Origin: Algoriphagus sp. AK58 | GTDB taxonomy: Bacteria; Bacteroidota; Bacteroidia; Cytophagales; Cyclobacteriaceae | Reading direction: 5' to 3' | Assembly: GCF_014324365.1 (NCBI RefSeq) | Contig: NZ_QEIG01000034.1 | Location: forward strand, 1 to 33,873 | DNA length: 33,873 bases | Shown: positions 7,030 through 15,340 of the stretch, one piece after another | Layout: every line of letters begins with the position of its first letter | How positions within the stretch are numbered: position 1 is the first letter of the stretch | Notes under the pieces: model-generated | What the model saw: only the letters and a program-made list of their open reading frames with translations | The model's database searches: none | Told to the model about the DNA's origin: nothing | Translations under genes and position numbers: made by a program

Positions 7030-8940
7030 TCAATTCATCCGGTCGAGCACTTCAAAACGGGACGAATTGGAAATAAATTCTGGAACCAATGCTTTCAAGT
7101 GGCGCACAAGATCCGTTTCATTGTTTTTCCCGATCAATTCCTGGAAAAGTTCGATCTGCCCATCAATCTTATGGTAAGAGGATGGCTGCACTTGGGCAAT
7201 TTTGATCTTAGGATGATGCGTGATCTTTACCGTCTCAAAATCATTCAGCAGTTCTTCGTAAAGTTTTTCTCCTTCTCTGAGGCCTGTAAACTGAATTTTG
7301 ATGTCCTGATCCACTTCTTTTCCGGACAGCTGGATCATCTTTTTGGCGAGGTCGAGGATTTTCACCGGTTCCCCCATGTCAAAGACATAGATTTCACCAC
7401 CATTACCCATGACCCCTGCTTCCAATACCAATTGGCAAGCTTCCGGAATGGTCATGAAATAGCGGGTGATTTCCGGATGAGTAACGGTCAATGGTCCTCC
7501 GTGCAAAATTTGCTTTTTGAAAAGTGGAATAACCGAACCGTTTGATCCCAATACGTTACCAAAACGGGTAGTAATAAATTTGGTATGATACTTCCTGTGA
7601 TTGTTCTCCAAATATTCGTTAAGCGCCTGCACATACATCTCCGCTGCCCGCTTGCTCGCTCCCATCACATTGGTAGGATTAACAGCCTTATCCGTAGAAA
7701 CAAAAACGAATTTCTCTACTTGGGCAAGAACAGACAAATCAGCGAGAATTTTTGTACCGATCACATTGGCGTGAATAGCTTCTTCGGGATAGTTCTCCAT
7801 CATGGGCACATGCTTGTAGGCAGCGGCATGGAAAACGACCTGAGGCTTGTAGTCCCTGAAGACTTCTTTCATCTTCTTTTTGTTGCGGACATCACCCAAA
7901 ATAATCTTGATCTTACAACCCGGGTAATGTTCTTTAAACTCCTGCTCGATATCGTAAAGCGGAGATTCTGCAATATCAAGCATCACCAGCAGACGAGGAT
8001 GATAATGACTGATCTGACGGCAAAGCTCTGAACCAATTGATCCCGCCGCTCCAGTGACCAGCACCACTTTTCCCCGAAGATCTTCCTCAATCTGAGGATT
8101 ATCCAAGAGTATCTGTTCACGGCTGAGCAAATCCTCAATTTTGATTTCCCGAATGGCACCGGCAGTCAAGCCACCATTGATCCATTGATCTACCGGAGGC
8201 ACCATGGACACCGACACATTCAGCCTGAGGCATTCGTCGATAATTTCATTTTTCCGCTGAACAGACAAGTCTCTTACCGCTATGATCAACTCAGTAATGC
8301 CAAATTGCTTGACCATCTTTTCCAGATCGCCCAAGCCTTTGTAGATGCGCTTTCCATCAATGTTTTTGCCTTCCTTCTTGGAATCATCATCCATAAAAGC
8401 TACCACATTGATTTCGGTTTTGCTGTCTCTCTTGATCGCTTCCTGCGCGATGATACCAGCCTCACCCGCTCCAAAAATTACTGCATGACGAAGATTCCTC
8501 TCGGTAACCCCATTTTTGATGTACACAAACAGTTCCTTTACCAAAAGCCGGTAAAAAACCAGCATAAACAGGGCCGATAAACTGGCAATGATCAATACCG
8601 AAGTGGGAAGCAGGAAACGGTCATTCAGGAAGTTGCCGTGGAAAAAATTCAGGAACAAAAACAGGATGAAATTGATCACCACTGTCTTGAAAATATTGGA
8701 ACCATCCCGGAATCCTGTATGCCTTACAATCCCTTCGTAACTTCGGGTGTTTTGCATTACCAAAAGACCACCAACCATGAATGTAAAACTTCCCGCAAAG
8801 GCGTCATATTCCTCAATAAGTTCTAATTCGAAATTGAATCGGACCAAATAACCAAACAAGGCACATTGAAAAAGAATTAGGGAATCCAGGGTAGCAATGA
8901 TCCAACGAGGAAGGATTTTTAATCGGGATAAAAAATTCAT
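7030..8940 (-). CDS. Membrane-bound UDP-GlcNAc 4,6-dehydratase (WbpM/PglF/CapD type)
   Basis: This 636-residue protein has the full-length WbpM/PglF layout. Residues about 12-120 hold four hydrophobic membrane segments. A first Rossmann domain follows (AVIFGAGEAGIIAQEA, near 150). The catalytic SDR domain starts near residue 290 with VLVTGAAGSIGSELC. The active site reads STDKAVNPTNVMGASKRAAE: Met replaces the usual Tyr in MxxxK, as known for large WbpM-like dehydratases. The family converts UDP-GlcNAc to UDP-2-acetamido-2,6-dideoxy-xylo-hexos-4-ulose on the inner face of the membrane. With the aminotransferase and PglC-type transferase upstream it forms a bacillosamine-like (4-amino sugar) module, though no PglD acetyltransferase sits with it. 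It is the last gene of the locus, preceded by a 432-base gap and followed by a strong terminator. Confidence 0.93.
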   Translation of the reverse strand: MNFLSRLKILPRWIIATLDSLILFQCALFGYLVRFNFELELIEEYDAFAGSFTFMVGGLLVMQNTRSYEGIVRHTGFRDGSNIFKTVVINFILFLFLNFFHGNFLNDRFLLPTSVLIIASLSALFMLVFYRLLVKELFVYIKNGVTERNLRHAVIFGAGEAGIIAQEAIKRDSKTEINVVAFMDDDSKKEGKNIDGKRIYKGLGDLEKMVKQFGITELIIAVRDLSVQRKNEIIDECLRLNVSVSMVPPVDQWINGGLTAGAIREIKIEDLLSREQILLDNPQIEEDLRGKVVLVTGAAGSIGSELCRQISHYHPRLLVMLDIAESPLYDIEQEFKEHYPGCKIKIILGDVRNKKKMKEVFRDYKPQVVFHAAAYKHVPMMENYPEEAIHANVIGTKILADLSVLAQVEKFVFVSTDKAVNPTNVMGASKRAAEMYVQALNEYLENNHRKYHTKFITTRFGNVLGSNGSVIPLFKKQILHGGPLTVTHPEITRYFMTIPEACQLVLEAGVMGNGGEIYVFDMGEPVKILDLAKKMIQLSGKEVDQDIKIQFTGLREGEKLYEELLNDFETVKITHHPKIKIAQVQPSSYHKIDGQIELFQELIGKNNETDLVRHLKALVPEFISNSSRFEVLDRMN

Positions 8941-9372
8941 ATGTAAAGTTTTTTCAAATAGTCAAAATCGCTTGAAGCCTACTATTTTTTCAGATAATAG
9001 ACACAAAGTAAACAGAAATTTTAATTTTCTTCAATTTTCCAAGAATTTATAGTGATTATTTTAAATCAGAAAATCATATCAAAAACCATCAAAATACAAA
9101 GTCTGGGAAAAACCACTTTTATAAGTAGTTGAACTTCATATTTCTATTCACTTAATTTTTGGACTGGTTTTTTTTAATTCAACTTTTTTAGTACAAATTC
9201 TTGTTTTCTATTTTAAAAATAGGGTTGTCTTCAATTGCACCACCAGCCAAATACTCTTTGATTAATGGGTCAGAAGATCGAAGGATTCCAGATTTCAACC
9301 TCTTCGAGAAATTTCTTAAGCCAGGAAAGGCCTTTGGTAAAAAAGCGGATATACAGATAAAAAAAACTAATA
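8941..9372. other. AT-rich intergenic region upstream of the dehydratase gene
   Basis: This 432-base stretch has no supported gene and no consensus promoter that I can defend. Position suggests the dehydratase has its own promoter here. On the minus strand a frame overlapping the end of the 9373-9996 gene stays open for about 70 codons to a TAA near 9192. It encodes a hydrophobic start and a charged tail (ending KIENKNLY) but has no good start codon. A 36-codon frame starting at ATG 9380 also overlaps. Confidence 0.55.
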
Positions 9373-9996
9373 TCAGGCATCCCGGGAGATCAAATTGCCT
9401 TTGAATTTACCCACAGTGACATGACCTTGCTGACTGACCCCCTTGCCTCTCAATACATTCCATAAGGTCCTAAACAGAATTTTCACATCCAAGCCAAAAG
9501 AAACATGGTGAACGTACCAAACATCAAAGGCGAATTTTTCTTCCCAACTGATGGCATTTCTTCCGTTGATTTGGGCCCAGCCTGTGACTCCGGGTCTCAG
9601 GAGGTGTCTTTGGGACTGTTCCTTGGAATAAAGCGGAAGGTATTCGACTAAAAGAGGCCTGGGGCCCACCAAACTCATATCGCCCTTGATTACATTGAGC
9701 AATTGGGGGAGTTCATCCAAAGAGGTCTTTCTGACCAATTTGCCAAGACCAGACAGACGTTGTTCATCGGGCAAGGGATTCCCCTCTTCATCCCGGAGGT
9801 CCGACATGGTTTTGAATTTGATGATCTTGAAAATTCGGGAATTTTTGCCGGGTCTTTCCTGAAAAAAAAACGGAGAGCCTCCGAAGTGAACGGAAAGTAC
9901 GAGGAAAAGCAGCAAGAAGACAGGGAAAAAGACGATAAACATCAATCCCCCCAAAAAAAGGTCTAAGGCTCTCTTACCGAAGTCAGGATAATTCAC
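9373..9996 (-). CDS. PglC-like phosphoglycosyl transferase (initiating sugar transferase)
   Basis: This 207-residue protein is a minimal monotopic phosphoglycosyl transferase, close in length to Campylobacter PglC. It has one hydrophobic re-entrant helix (about 14-36), then FQERPGKNSRIFKIIKFKTM, the catalytic Asp-Glu pair in KTSLDELPQLLNVIKGDMS, VGPRPLL, and RPGVTGWAQINGRN. The family moves a sugar-1-phosphate, often diNAcBac or a related sugar, from UDP-sugar to undecaprenyl phosphate. The start is GTG, one base after the TAA of the upstream aminotransferase. The first in-frame Met lies inside the membrane helix, so GTG must be right. It is co-transcribed with the aminotransferase that would make its substrate. 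Confidence 0.93.
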   Translation of the reverse strand: MNYPDFGKRALDLFLGGLMFIVFFPVFLLLFLVLSVHFGGSPFFFQERPGKNSRIFKIIKFKTMSDLRDEEGNPLPDEQRLSGLGKLVRKTSLDELPQLLNVIKGDMSLVGPRPLLVEYLPLYSKEQSQRHLLRPGVTGWAQINGRNAISWEEKFAFDVWYVHHVSFGLDVKILFRTLWNVLRGKGVSQQGHVTVGKFKGNLISRDA

Positions 9997-9997
9997 T

Positions 9998-11134
9998 TTA
10001 GGACACTTTGCTCAGTTCTTTTTCAATCAGGCCACAGATCACTTTCTGATCTTCAAAGGTAAGGCTGACGGAACTGGGAAGGCAAAGGCCCCGCAAAAAT
10101 AAATTTTCAGAAACATTGCCTCCGTAGAACGGGGCAGATTTATATACAGGCTGAAGGTGAAGAGGCTTCCACAAAAAACGGGTCTCTATCCCGTTTTTAA
10201 ACAAAAGAACTCTCAATCTATCGTTGGAAACTCCTGCTAAGGCTTCGTCGACCAAAATGGTCGTCAACCAATAGTTAGACTTTACATTTCCGGTTTCGGT
10301 CTGAAAGTCAATCCCCGGAATATCGCTTAGGAGTTCTCTATACCTTTCGTTGACCAATCTTCTCTTGGCAATCCAAGCATCCAGTTTTTCGAGCTGTGCC
10401 ACTCCGATGGCCGCAGCCATATTGTTCATCCGGTAATTGTAACCGATTTCCAGATGCTGGTAAAAAGGTAAGTCTTCCCGAGCTTGGGTGGACAGGTATT
10501 TGGCACGCTCCACCAATCCGGCATCCCTGGAAAGCAAAGCTCCTCCTCCCCCGGTCGTGACTATTTTATTTCCGTTGAAGGAATAAATTCCAATCGTACC
10601 GAAAGTTCCGCAGTATTTCCCCTCATAGGTACTTCCCACAGCTTCAGCGGCATCTTCCAATACTGGAATTCCGTATTTGTTGGCCACCTCCAGAATTTCA
10701 TTCAATTTGGCTGGCATCCCAAACAGGTGCACCAATACAACGGCCTTGGGCTTTTTGCCAACCGCTATTCTACCAAGGATAGCGTCTTCAAGCAGTTCAG
10801 GATCAATATTCCAAGTCTCTTTTTCACTGTCTACAAAAATGGGAGTGGCTCCGAGGTAGACGATGGGATTGGCGGAAGCACAAAAAGTAAAGGATTGACA
10901 AATCACTTCATCACCCTGACCTACGCCCAAGAGCACCAAGGCAAGATGCAGAGCAGAGGTCCCTGAATTCAAGGCAACGGCCTGATGGGTACGGATCTTT
11001 TTGGATAGTTTGGATTCAAATTTTCTGATAAACTCTCCACTTGTAGCCAAATAACCGGAGCTCAATGCCTGCTGCAAGTACAGGTTTTCATTGCCTTCGA
11101 ATACCGGGAAAGAGAGAGGAACAGAGTAAGACAT
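9998..11134 (-). CDS. DegT/DnrJ/EryC1/StrS aminotransferase (PglE-like)
   Basis: This 378-residue sugar aminotransferase shows the family motifs: SSGYLATSGEFIRKFE near 29, NSGTSALHLAL near 57, SFTFCASANPIVYLGATPIFVD near 87, EDAAEAVGSTYEGKYCGTFG near 160, and YSFNGNKIVTTGGGGAL near 184, whose Lys should carry PLP. In the Pgl pathway this enzyme aminates the 4-keto sugar made by a PglF-type dehydratase, using glutamate, to give UDP-4-amino-4,6-dideoxy-GlcNAc. The motif with NGNK and a Gly run is typical of PglE/LegC-type enzymes. The TAA is separated by one base from the GTG of the PglC-like gene, so the two are tightly coupled. The next enzyme expected, the PglD N-acetyltransferase, is not adjacent. 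The exact sugar is inferred from context. Confidence 0.92.
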   Translation of the reverse strand: MSYSVPLSFPVFEGNENLYLQQALSSGYLATSGEFIRKFESKLSKKIRTHQAVALNSGTSALHLALVLLGVGQGDEVICQSFTFCASANPIVYLGATPIFVDSEKETWNIDPELLEDAILGRIAVGKKPKAVVLVHLFGMPAKLNEILEVANKYGIPVLEDAAEAVGSTYEGKYCGTFGTIGIYSFNGNKIVTTGGGGALLSRDAGLVERAKYLSTQAREDLPFYQHLEIGYNYRMNNMAAAIGVAQLEKLDAWIAKRRLVNERYRELLSDIPGIDFQTETGNVKSNYWLTTILVDEALAGVSNDRLRVLLFKNGIETRFLWKPLHLQPVYKSAPFYGGNVSENLFLRGLCLPSSVSLTFEDQKVICGLIEKELSKVS

Positions 11135-11264
11135 TCAATCCTGAAATGGTAAGATTCCGTTAAACATAGCATTTAACACACAAAAACCCAACCAAATTTT
11201 CAGGAAACTTCAACTCACTTCGGATCTCTATAAATACAATTTATTCAATCCTTTAAGCCAAATC

Positions 11265-12422
11265 TTAATTAAGATTCATATTTCCTGATTCAACGGTCTG
11301 ATTTTCAACTTTAATTTTAATCCGGCGGGAGGCATCCAATGGTCGCAAGTCCAAGACTTTGGGTTCCCGATGCACTCTTTTTTTCAGAGATTTTACGGTG
11401 ATTTTATCCAACCTGGAGCCCAACAATAATACCACCGCAGAGAGAATAGGTAAAACTATATTATCAGAATAGCTTCCTAGAGCAATTACCAATCCGATCA
11501 GCCCCAATTGAATGGTCCCTAACAGCAGGGCTACTTGGTTATGCTTCAGTCCGGAACGAAGTAAAAAGTGGTGCACATGACTCTTGTCCGCACTCATGGG
11601 ATGTCTTCCCTTAGAGATTCTTCTGGTAAAGACCCTTGCCATATCATACAGCGGATAGATCATTAAGACCACTCCCATGGTAAAGGAAGGCTCCATTTTC
11701 ATAAACGCGCCCTGAGGCAATGCGGCATTGTATTCCATAAAGGCCACGATCAAACTGCCAATGGAAAATCCCAGGGCCAAAGAACCCGTGTCTCCCATGA
11801 AAATCTTGGCCGGGTGCCAGTTGAATACCAAGAAGGCGAGAATTCCTCCCAATAAGGAGAAGCTTAGGACAGCAAAGCTTTCCAATCCCTGAACGTAGAA
11901 CCAAACTCCTAGGAGTGACAAGGAGATGGTGGCGATTGTACCTGCCAAGCCATCCAAGCCATCAATAAGGTTGAACGCGTTGGTCAAGGCTAAAAGTACA
12001 AAGGAGGTAAAGAGGTAACTGACAATTAGGGGAAGCTCTTCGATTCCGAGGAAACCGTGAAATTCCTTGATCCGGATATCCCCTGCCACGACCACAAGCA
12101 GGACCGAAACCAGCTGTCCGAGTAGTTTATGCTTAGGATTGAGCTCCACCATATCATCGCGGAAACCTACAAAGAACATCAGGGCAATAGCGCCTAGTAA
12201 ATAACGGATATCAGGTAAAGGAAACTGCCAGCCCCAAATGGCCAGGGATACATAAGTAGCTACCATAAAAGCGATCCCGCCCATGGAGGGAGTGAACTTT
12301 TTGTGGATTTTTCGGCCACCCGGCACATCGCCGATTTTGGCCTTTCTGAGCACTGAAATCACAATCGGGGTTAATAAAAAACTCACCGAAAAAGAGGTTA
12401 GGATAGCTAAAAGAAAATACAT
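11265..12422 (-). CDS. WecA/TagO-type undecaprenyl-phosphate GlcNAc-1-phosphate transferase
   Basis: This 385-residue polytopic membrane protein of the MraY/WecA superfamily has about ten to eleven hydrophobic segments. Diagnostic cytoplasmic motifs are in order: GGRKIHKKFTPSMGGIAF near 36, the Mg-binding FRDDMVEL near 92, NAFNLIDGLDGLAGT near 148, FMGDTGSLALGF near 208, and the SHVHHFLLRSGL His motif near 285. The HVHH motif and absence of MraY-specific features favour a WecA/TagO-like UDP-GlcNAc (or related HexNAc) donor. A C-terminal extension of about 45 basic residues follows the last segment. This is the second initiating transferase in the locus besides the PglC-like one, so two lipid-linked glycans may start here. 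The gene has an 833-base untranslated region upstream and a 130-base gap downstream. A 16-base palindrome, AATCTTAATTAAGATT, overlaps its stop. Confidence 0.92.
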   Translation of the reverse strand: MYFLLAILTSFSVSFLLTPIVISVLRKAKIGDVPGGRKIHKKFTPSMGGIAFMVATYVSLAIWGWQFPLPDIRYLLGAIALMFFVGFRDDMVELNPKHKLLGQLVSVLLVVVAGDIRIKEFHGFLGIEELPLIVSYLFTSFVLLALTNAFNLIDGLDGLAGTIATISLSLLGVWFYVQGLESFAVLSFSLLGGILAFLVFNWHPAKIFMGDTGSLALGFSIGSLIVAFMEYNAALPQGAFMKMEPSFTMGVVLMIYPLYDMARVFTRRISKGRHPMSADKSHVHHFLLRSGLKHNQVALLLGTIQLGLIGLVIALGSYSDNIVLPILSAVVLLLGSRLDKITVKSLKKRVHREPKVLDLRPLDASRRIKIKVENQTVESGNMNLN

Positions 12423-12820
12423 AACAAGTTGGTTATCAAAGAATATTAATCGTTTCTAAATTTAAGTTTTTACAATAATTATGCCTAATTTTTGATAAGA
12501 AAATAATTTTGAAGCCTAGGGGTTGAAAAGTTTTAAAATAATCAAAAATGGACATCAAATTGCTCCATCCTGGTTTAAATTACGTTTTAGAGTATTTAAA
12601 GATTTTTTTGTTTTTTTTCTTGTTCACAAAGGTAACGAGGGATATCGAGGAAATGCTACACATCCTAGGGAAAATTCTCACAGTTTAAGATGGTTATTGA
12701 TCAATTTTCAAGGGTCGAGCATTGAAAAACCTATGCATTGGTCCCGAAATAAAAAATTTCGAGAAACTACAGGTTCAGATGGTCTGTGGGAGCATAGGCC
12801 ACGGCATAGGAAGCTACCAC

Positions 12821-12966
12821 GTCATCGCGAGAAGCAGAACTGTTAGTTACTATTATTTCAGACTTTTGCTGCTTTGAAGCGATTTTGGGTTGTAATCGGT
12901 CAAGGTTGCTTCGGGTAGGTTAGGCAAGAAACTATCCGATCGTCACTACCCTAGCTTCGCAATGAC
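12821..12966. repeat. MITE/REP-like element, copy 1
   Basis: A 146-base element begins GTCATCGCGA and ends TTCGCAATGAC, giving imperfect terminal inverted repeats. It shares with copy 2 an internal GAAGCGAT block and an exact TTGCTTCGGGTAG, which begins 85 bases from the start here (86 in copy 2), and a CTACCCT near the end. No transposase is present, so any mobility would have to be in trans. Confidence 0.72.
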
Positions 12967-13093
12967 AGATTTGATTGGGAGACTGCTTCACTCCCCGTCA
13001 TTTGTCGGGGCAGGCAGTACCTCGTTCGCAGTGACGAATCCGTCATGGCTCCTTTGTAAATGCCAATTTATCTAACTCGCATTGAAGGAAGGC

Positions 13094-13237
13094 GTCATCG
13101 CGAAGGAGCAAGTAGCAGACGCTTTACCAGTAAAAGTCTTAAGGCGACTGAAGCGATCTTTTGGTTTTACCCGTAAAGATTGCTTCGGGTAGAGGTGATT
13201 GGAGTTACCAATCAATATTCCCTACCCTCGCAATGAC
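13094..13237. repeat. MITE/REP-like element, copy 2
   Basis: A 144-base element in the same orientation as copy 1 begins GTCATCGCGAAGGAGC and ends CTACCCTCGCAATGAC. TTGCTTCGGGTAG sits at the same offset as in copy 1. CTACCC near the end is complementary to GGGTAG inside, so the RNA can fold. It ends 19 bases before the wzi-like stop codon. Confidence 0.75.
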
Positions 13238-13255
13238 GTCACCTCGCAATAGCGG

Positions 13256-14902
13256 TCACTTCTTCTTCCAAAAATAAATCGCAGAGACCTGCGCCATCAC
13301 ACTCGTCAGATTCTCCCCTTTCGGAAAGTCTGAAGTGCTTTGCGAATCCAACTGCCATTGGTAATTCCTGGCATGAATCAACTGAAGCTTGGAGCTAAGG
13401 AGAAGGTTATTGAACTGTTTGTCGTAGAGGAAGCCAAGGGAATAGTCTACCCATGGGCGACGTTCGGTAAACTGAAAAAGTGCCTTGTAGTAAAAATCCT
13501 GATTATTGGCCAATCGCTCAAAAAGAAGGCCCATTTTATTTACCCCTTCCACCAAGGAAACCTCCAGAGTTTGCACATTAGAACCAGTGCCTATGCCCAC
13601 CCCTAAAGGCTGTCCATAATTCACAAATCCTCTTGTCGGCGTATGCGTGTGCCAGGATAGTCCGCCCCCCAGGCCTCCATTTCGGATATACCTATTGATT
13701 GATTCCTGCTGATGGGTCATCTCTCCACGGATTTGAATCATCTTATCTGATGCAGGAAGATCCAAAAGCTGGGTAAAACCCAACAAAAACGCTCGGGCAT
13801 GCTCAGGATTTAAGACAAATTCTCGCCAATTGATAGCATGATCTCTTCTACCGAATTCGAAATAGATTTCATTTTTAGCTTTCGGTAGGACTAATCGTCC
13901 AAAAATTGTGATTTGCTGGTCCTGACCGATTCCATCTCTGTCAAAACCGTAGGAACTCTTGGTGACAGCTTCAAAAACAGGGAAATAAGCTAAAAATCCT
14001 GAACCCATCCGTTCAGAGTATTGCTGAAAGGTTCTGGTCATTCCCAAATGCAATCCTGAAATCCATTTGGGGCTGTACGATATCATGAGGGCATTCAGAT
14101 ACCGCCAATCGCCAGTAAAAGGAAGGAAAAAACGATCATTCAGCTCAGAAACCTGAGAAGGAGGAACACCTGAATTTTCCAGCCTTCCTACAATCAATTG
14201 GGTTTCAAAATTTCCCAAAAAAGTTTTGGCTGGCTTGGTCGTATTCAAGGTCAGATGAGGGAATCCTTGGGCATTATTGGAAAAGGTAAGAGCATTCCAC
14301 TGACCAGGGCCCCACCAAAGATTTTGTGTACTTGCTCCTATTTCAAACGAACCATATTGAAAAGTAAGTTTGGATTGCCCCCACCATGGATTTACTACCC
14401 ACGATTCACCAAATCGTTCAGGAAAATCACCCCAATTCCATAGGAAAAAACGGCTTCGGATTTCATTTATCTGCATGTTTTCCAAATCAGTCTCAAAGCC
14501 TTTATTCTGGGCAATGACCAATTCGGGGCGAAACGTGAAATTGATAAACTTGTATTTTGCCTGAATTCCAGCTGAAACATAAGTTTGGAATCCTGGATTT
14601 GGAATAAGACCATAATCTCCCCAACCATAAGGGCGTTTGGTTGTAATTCGGGTGGTGTTAATCAATGGAAGTATTCCAAGTTCTAAAGACTCTACAGGTG
14701 TTGAAAAATCCTCTGTAACCCCATAAAGCGTATAATCTGACAGATTGGGACGAAGTAAAAAAGAGGAATTAGTGGCAGATTCTTTTGCTAAGGTCTGATT
14801 TCTACGCATCAATTCCTCCAAAATAGGAAAACCCGCCGGAATAACTTGTGCGGGAAGGCTCTTAATAAATAAAAATGAAATTAATAATAGTAGCGCTCTC
14901 AA
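13256..14902 (-). CDS. Capsule assembly protein, Wzi family
   Basis: This 548-residue protein has a signal peptide (MRALLLLISFLFIKSLPA) and then alternating aromatic/hydrophobic strands typical of an outer-membrane beta barrel. Length and repeated W/F/Y-rich strand-turn pattern match the capsule assembly Wzi family of Bacteroidota. Recognisable stretches include NPWWGQSKLTFQYGSFEIG, NLWWGPGQWNALTFSNNAQGF and a C-terminal IYFWKKK. In enteric bacteria Wzi helps attach group 1 capsule to the cell surface. The start must be TTG: the same frame has a TAA ten bases upstream (it is also the stop of the cupin gene), and the next Met falls beyond the signal peptide. It is the last gene of the contiguous 13.3-31.4 kb run and suggests the product stays on the cell surface. 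Confidence 0.87.
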   Translation of the reverse strand: MRALLLLISFLFIKSLPAQVIPAGFPILEELMRRNQTLAKESATNSSFLLRPNLSDYTLYGVTEDFSTPVESLELGILPLINTTRITTKRPYGWGDYGLIPNPGFQTYVSAGIQAKYKFINFTFRPELVIAQNKGFETDLENMQINEIRSRFFLWNWGDFPERFGESWVVNPWWGQSKLTFQYGSFEIGASTQNLWWGPGQWNALTFSNNAQGFPHLTLNTTKPAKTFLGNFETQLIVGRLENSGVPPSQVSELNDRFFLPFTGDWRYLNALMISYSPKWISGLHLGMTRTFQQYSERMGSGFLAYFPVFEAVTKSSYGFDRDGIGQDQQITIFGRLVLPKAKNEIYFEFGRRDHAINWREFVLNPEHARAFLLGFTQLLDLPASDKMIQIRGEMTHQQESINRYIRNGGLGGGLSWHTHTPTRGFVNYGQPLGVGIGTGSNVQTLEVSLVEGVNKMGLLFERLANNQDFYYKALFQFTERRPWVDYSLGFLYDKQFNNLLLSSKLQLIHARNYQWQLDSQSTSDFPKGENLTSVMAQVSAIYFWKKK

Positions 14903-14911
14903 GTTGTCAAA

Positions 14912-15340
14912 TTACCAATTGTAGAATAAATCTTTATTATAACGAAAATCGTCATTTTTTGACTCATCGAGCGTCAAATCTGAAAAAACCATAACAGATG
15001 AATCTTGAGTTTGCAATTGGATACCGTTAGCAAATCCACAAGGAATAATTAATAATTCAGGTTTATTTGAATCCAAAATAAATTCAAAAATTTTTCCTGA
15101 TTTCGGTTGCAAAAAATTTAAAATTTCTACTGCAACTATTTTCGTTACGCCAGAAAGGGGTAAAATGAACTTTGATTCAGTTTTATGAGCTTGCCAAGCT
15201 CGTATTTCTTTGCCTTCGCTCGATGAAATTACATAAAATCTTCTTATAGTCTGTAAATCAATTTCATTACAGAATTTGATTATTCCACGCTCATCTTTAT
15301 GGCTTGATACAGGAATAGCTATAGGACTAAAAAAACGCAA
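14912..15340 (-). CDS. WbuC/FdtA-like cupin protein
   Basis: This 142-residue protein has a compact cupin-like pattern with alternating strands: KDERGIIKFCNEID, RRFYVISSSEGKEIRAWQAH, KFILPLSGVTKIVAVE, and PELLIIPCGFANGIQL. The sequence resembles sugar-nucleotide ketoisomerase/WxcM-like or dTDP-4-dehydrorhamnose 3,5-epimerase-related cupins. It follows the glycosyltransferase gene just as wbuC follows wbuB in Escherichia coli L-FucNAc O-antigen clusters. The function of WbuC is not established; a role in modifying or handling the 6-deoxy amino sugar is inferred. The start is TTG at 15340, inside the end of the upstream gene (14-base overlap). An in-frame TGA lies four codons farther upstream and no ATG is nearby, so a non-ATG start is required. 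Confidence 0.75.
   Translation of the reverse strand: MRFFSPIAIPVSSHKDERGIIKFCNEIDLQTIRRFYVISSSEGKEIRAWQAHKTESKFILPLSGVTKIVAVEILNFLQPKSGKIFEFILDSNKPELLIIPCGFANGIQLQTQDSSVMVFSDLTLDESKNDDFRYNKDLFYNW

Larger units (their letters stand above)
12423..13255. other. Non-coding interval separating wzi-like and wecA-like genes
   Basis: This 833-base gap splits the polysaccharide locus. It carries two copies of a MITE-like element (listed separately) and, between and after them, partial pieces of the same kind of sequence (TCGTTCGCAGTGACGAA near 13023; CACCTCGCAATAGCG near 13241). The 12423-12800 part is AT-rich with long T runs. A plus-strand open frame at 12523-12846 is low-complexity and not considered a gene. 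Confidence 0.65.

Noticed and set aside
11261..11276. Perfect 16-base palindrome AATCTTAATTAAGATT at the wecA-like stop
   Set aside because: Short, A/T only, no loop or T run; could be a chance palindrome in AT-rich DNA.
12523..12846. 107-codon plus-strand frame
   Set aside because: Low-complexity, F- and H-rich product running into MITE copy 1, with no family resemblance.
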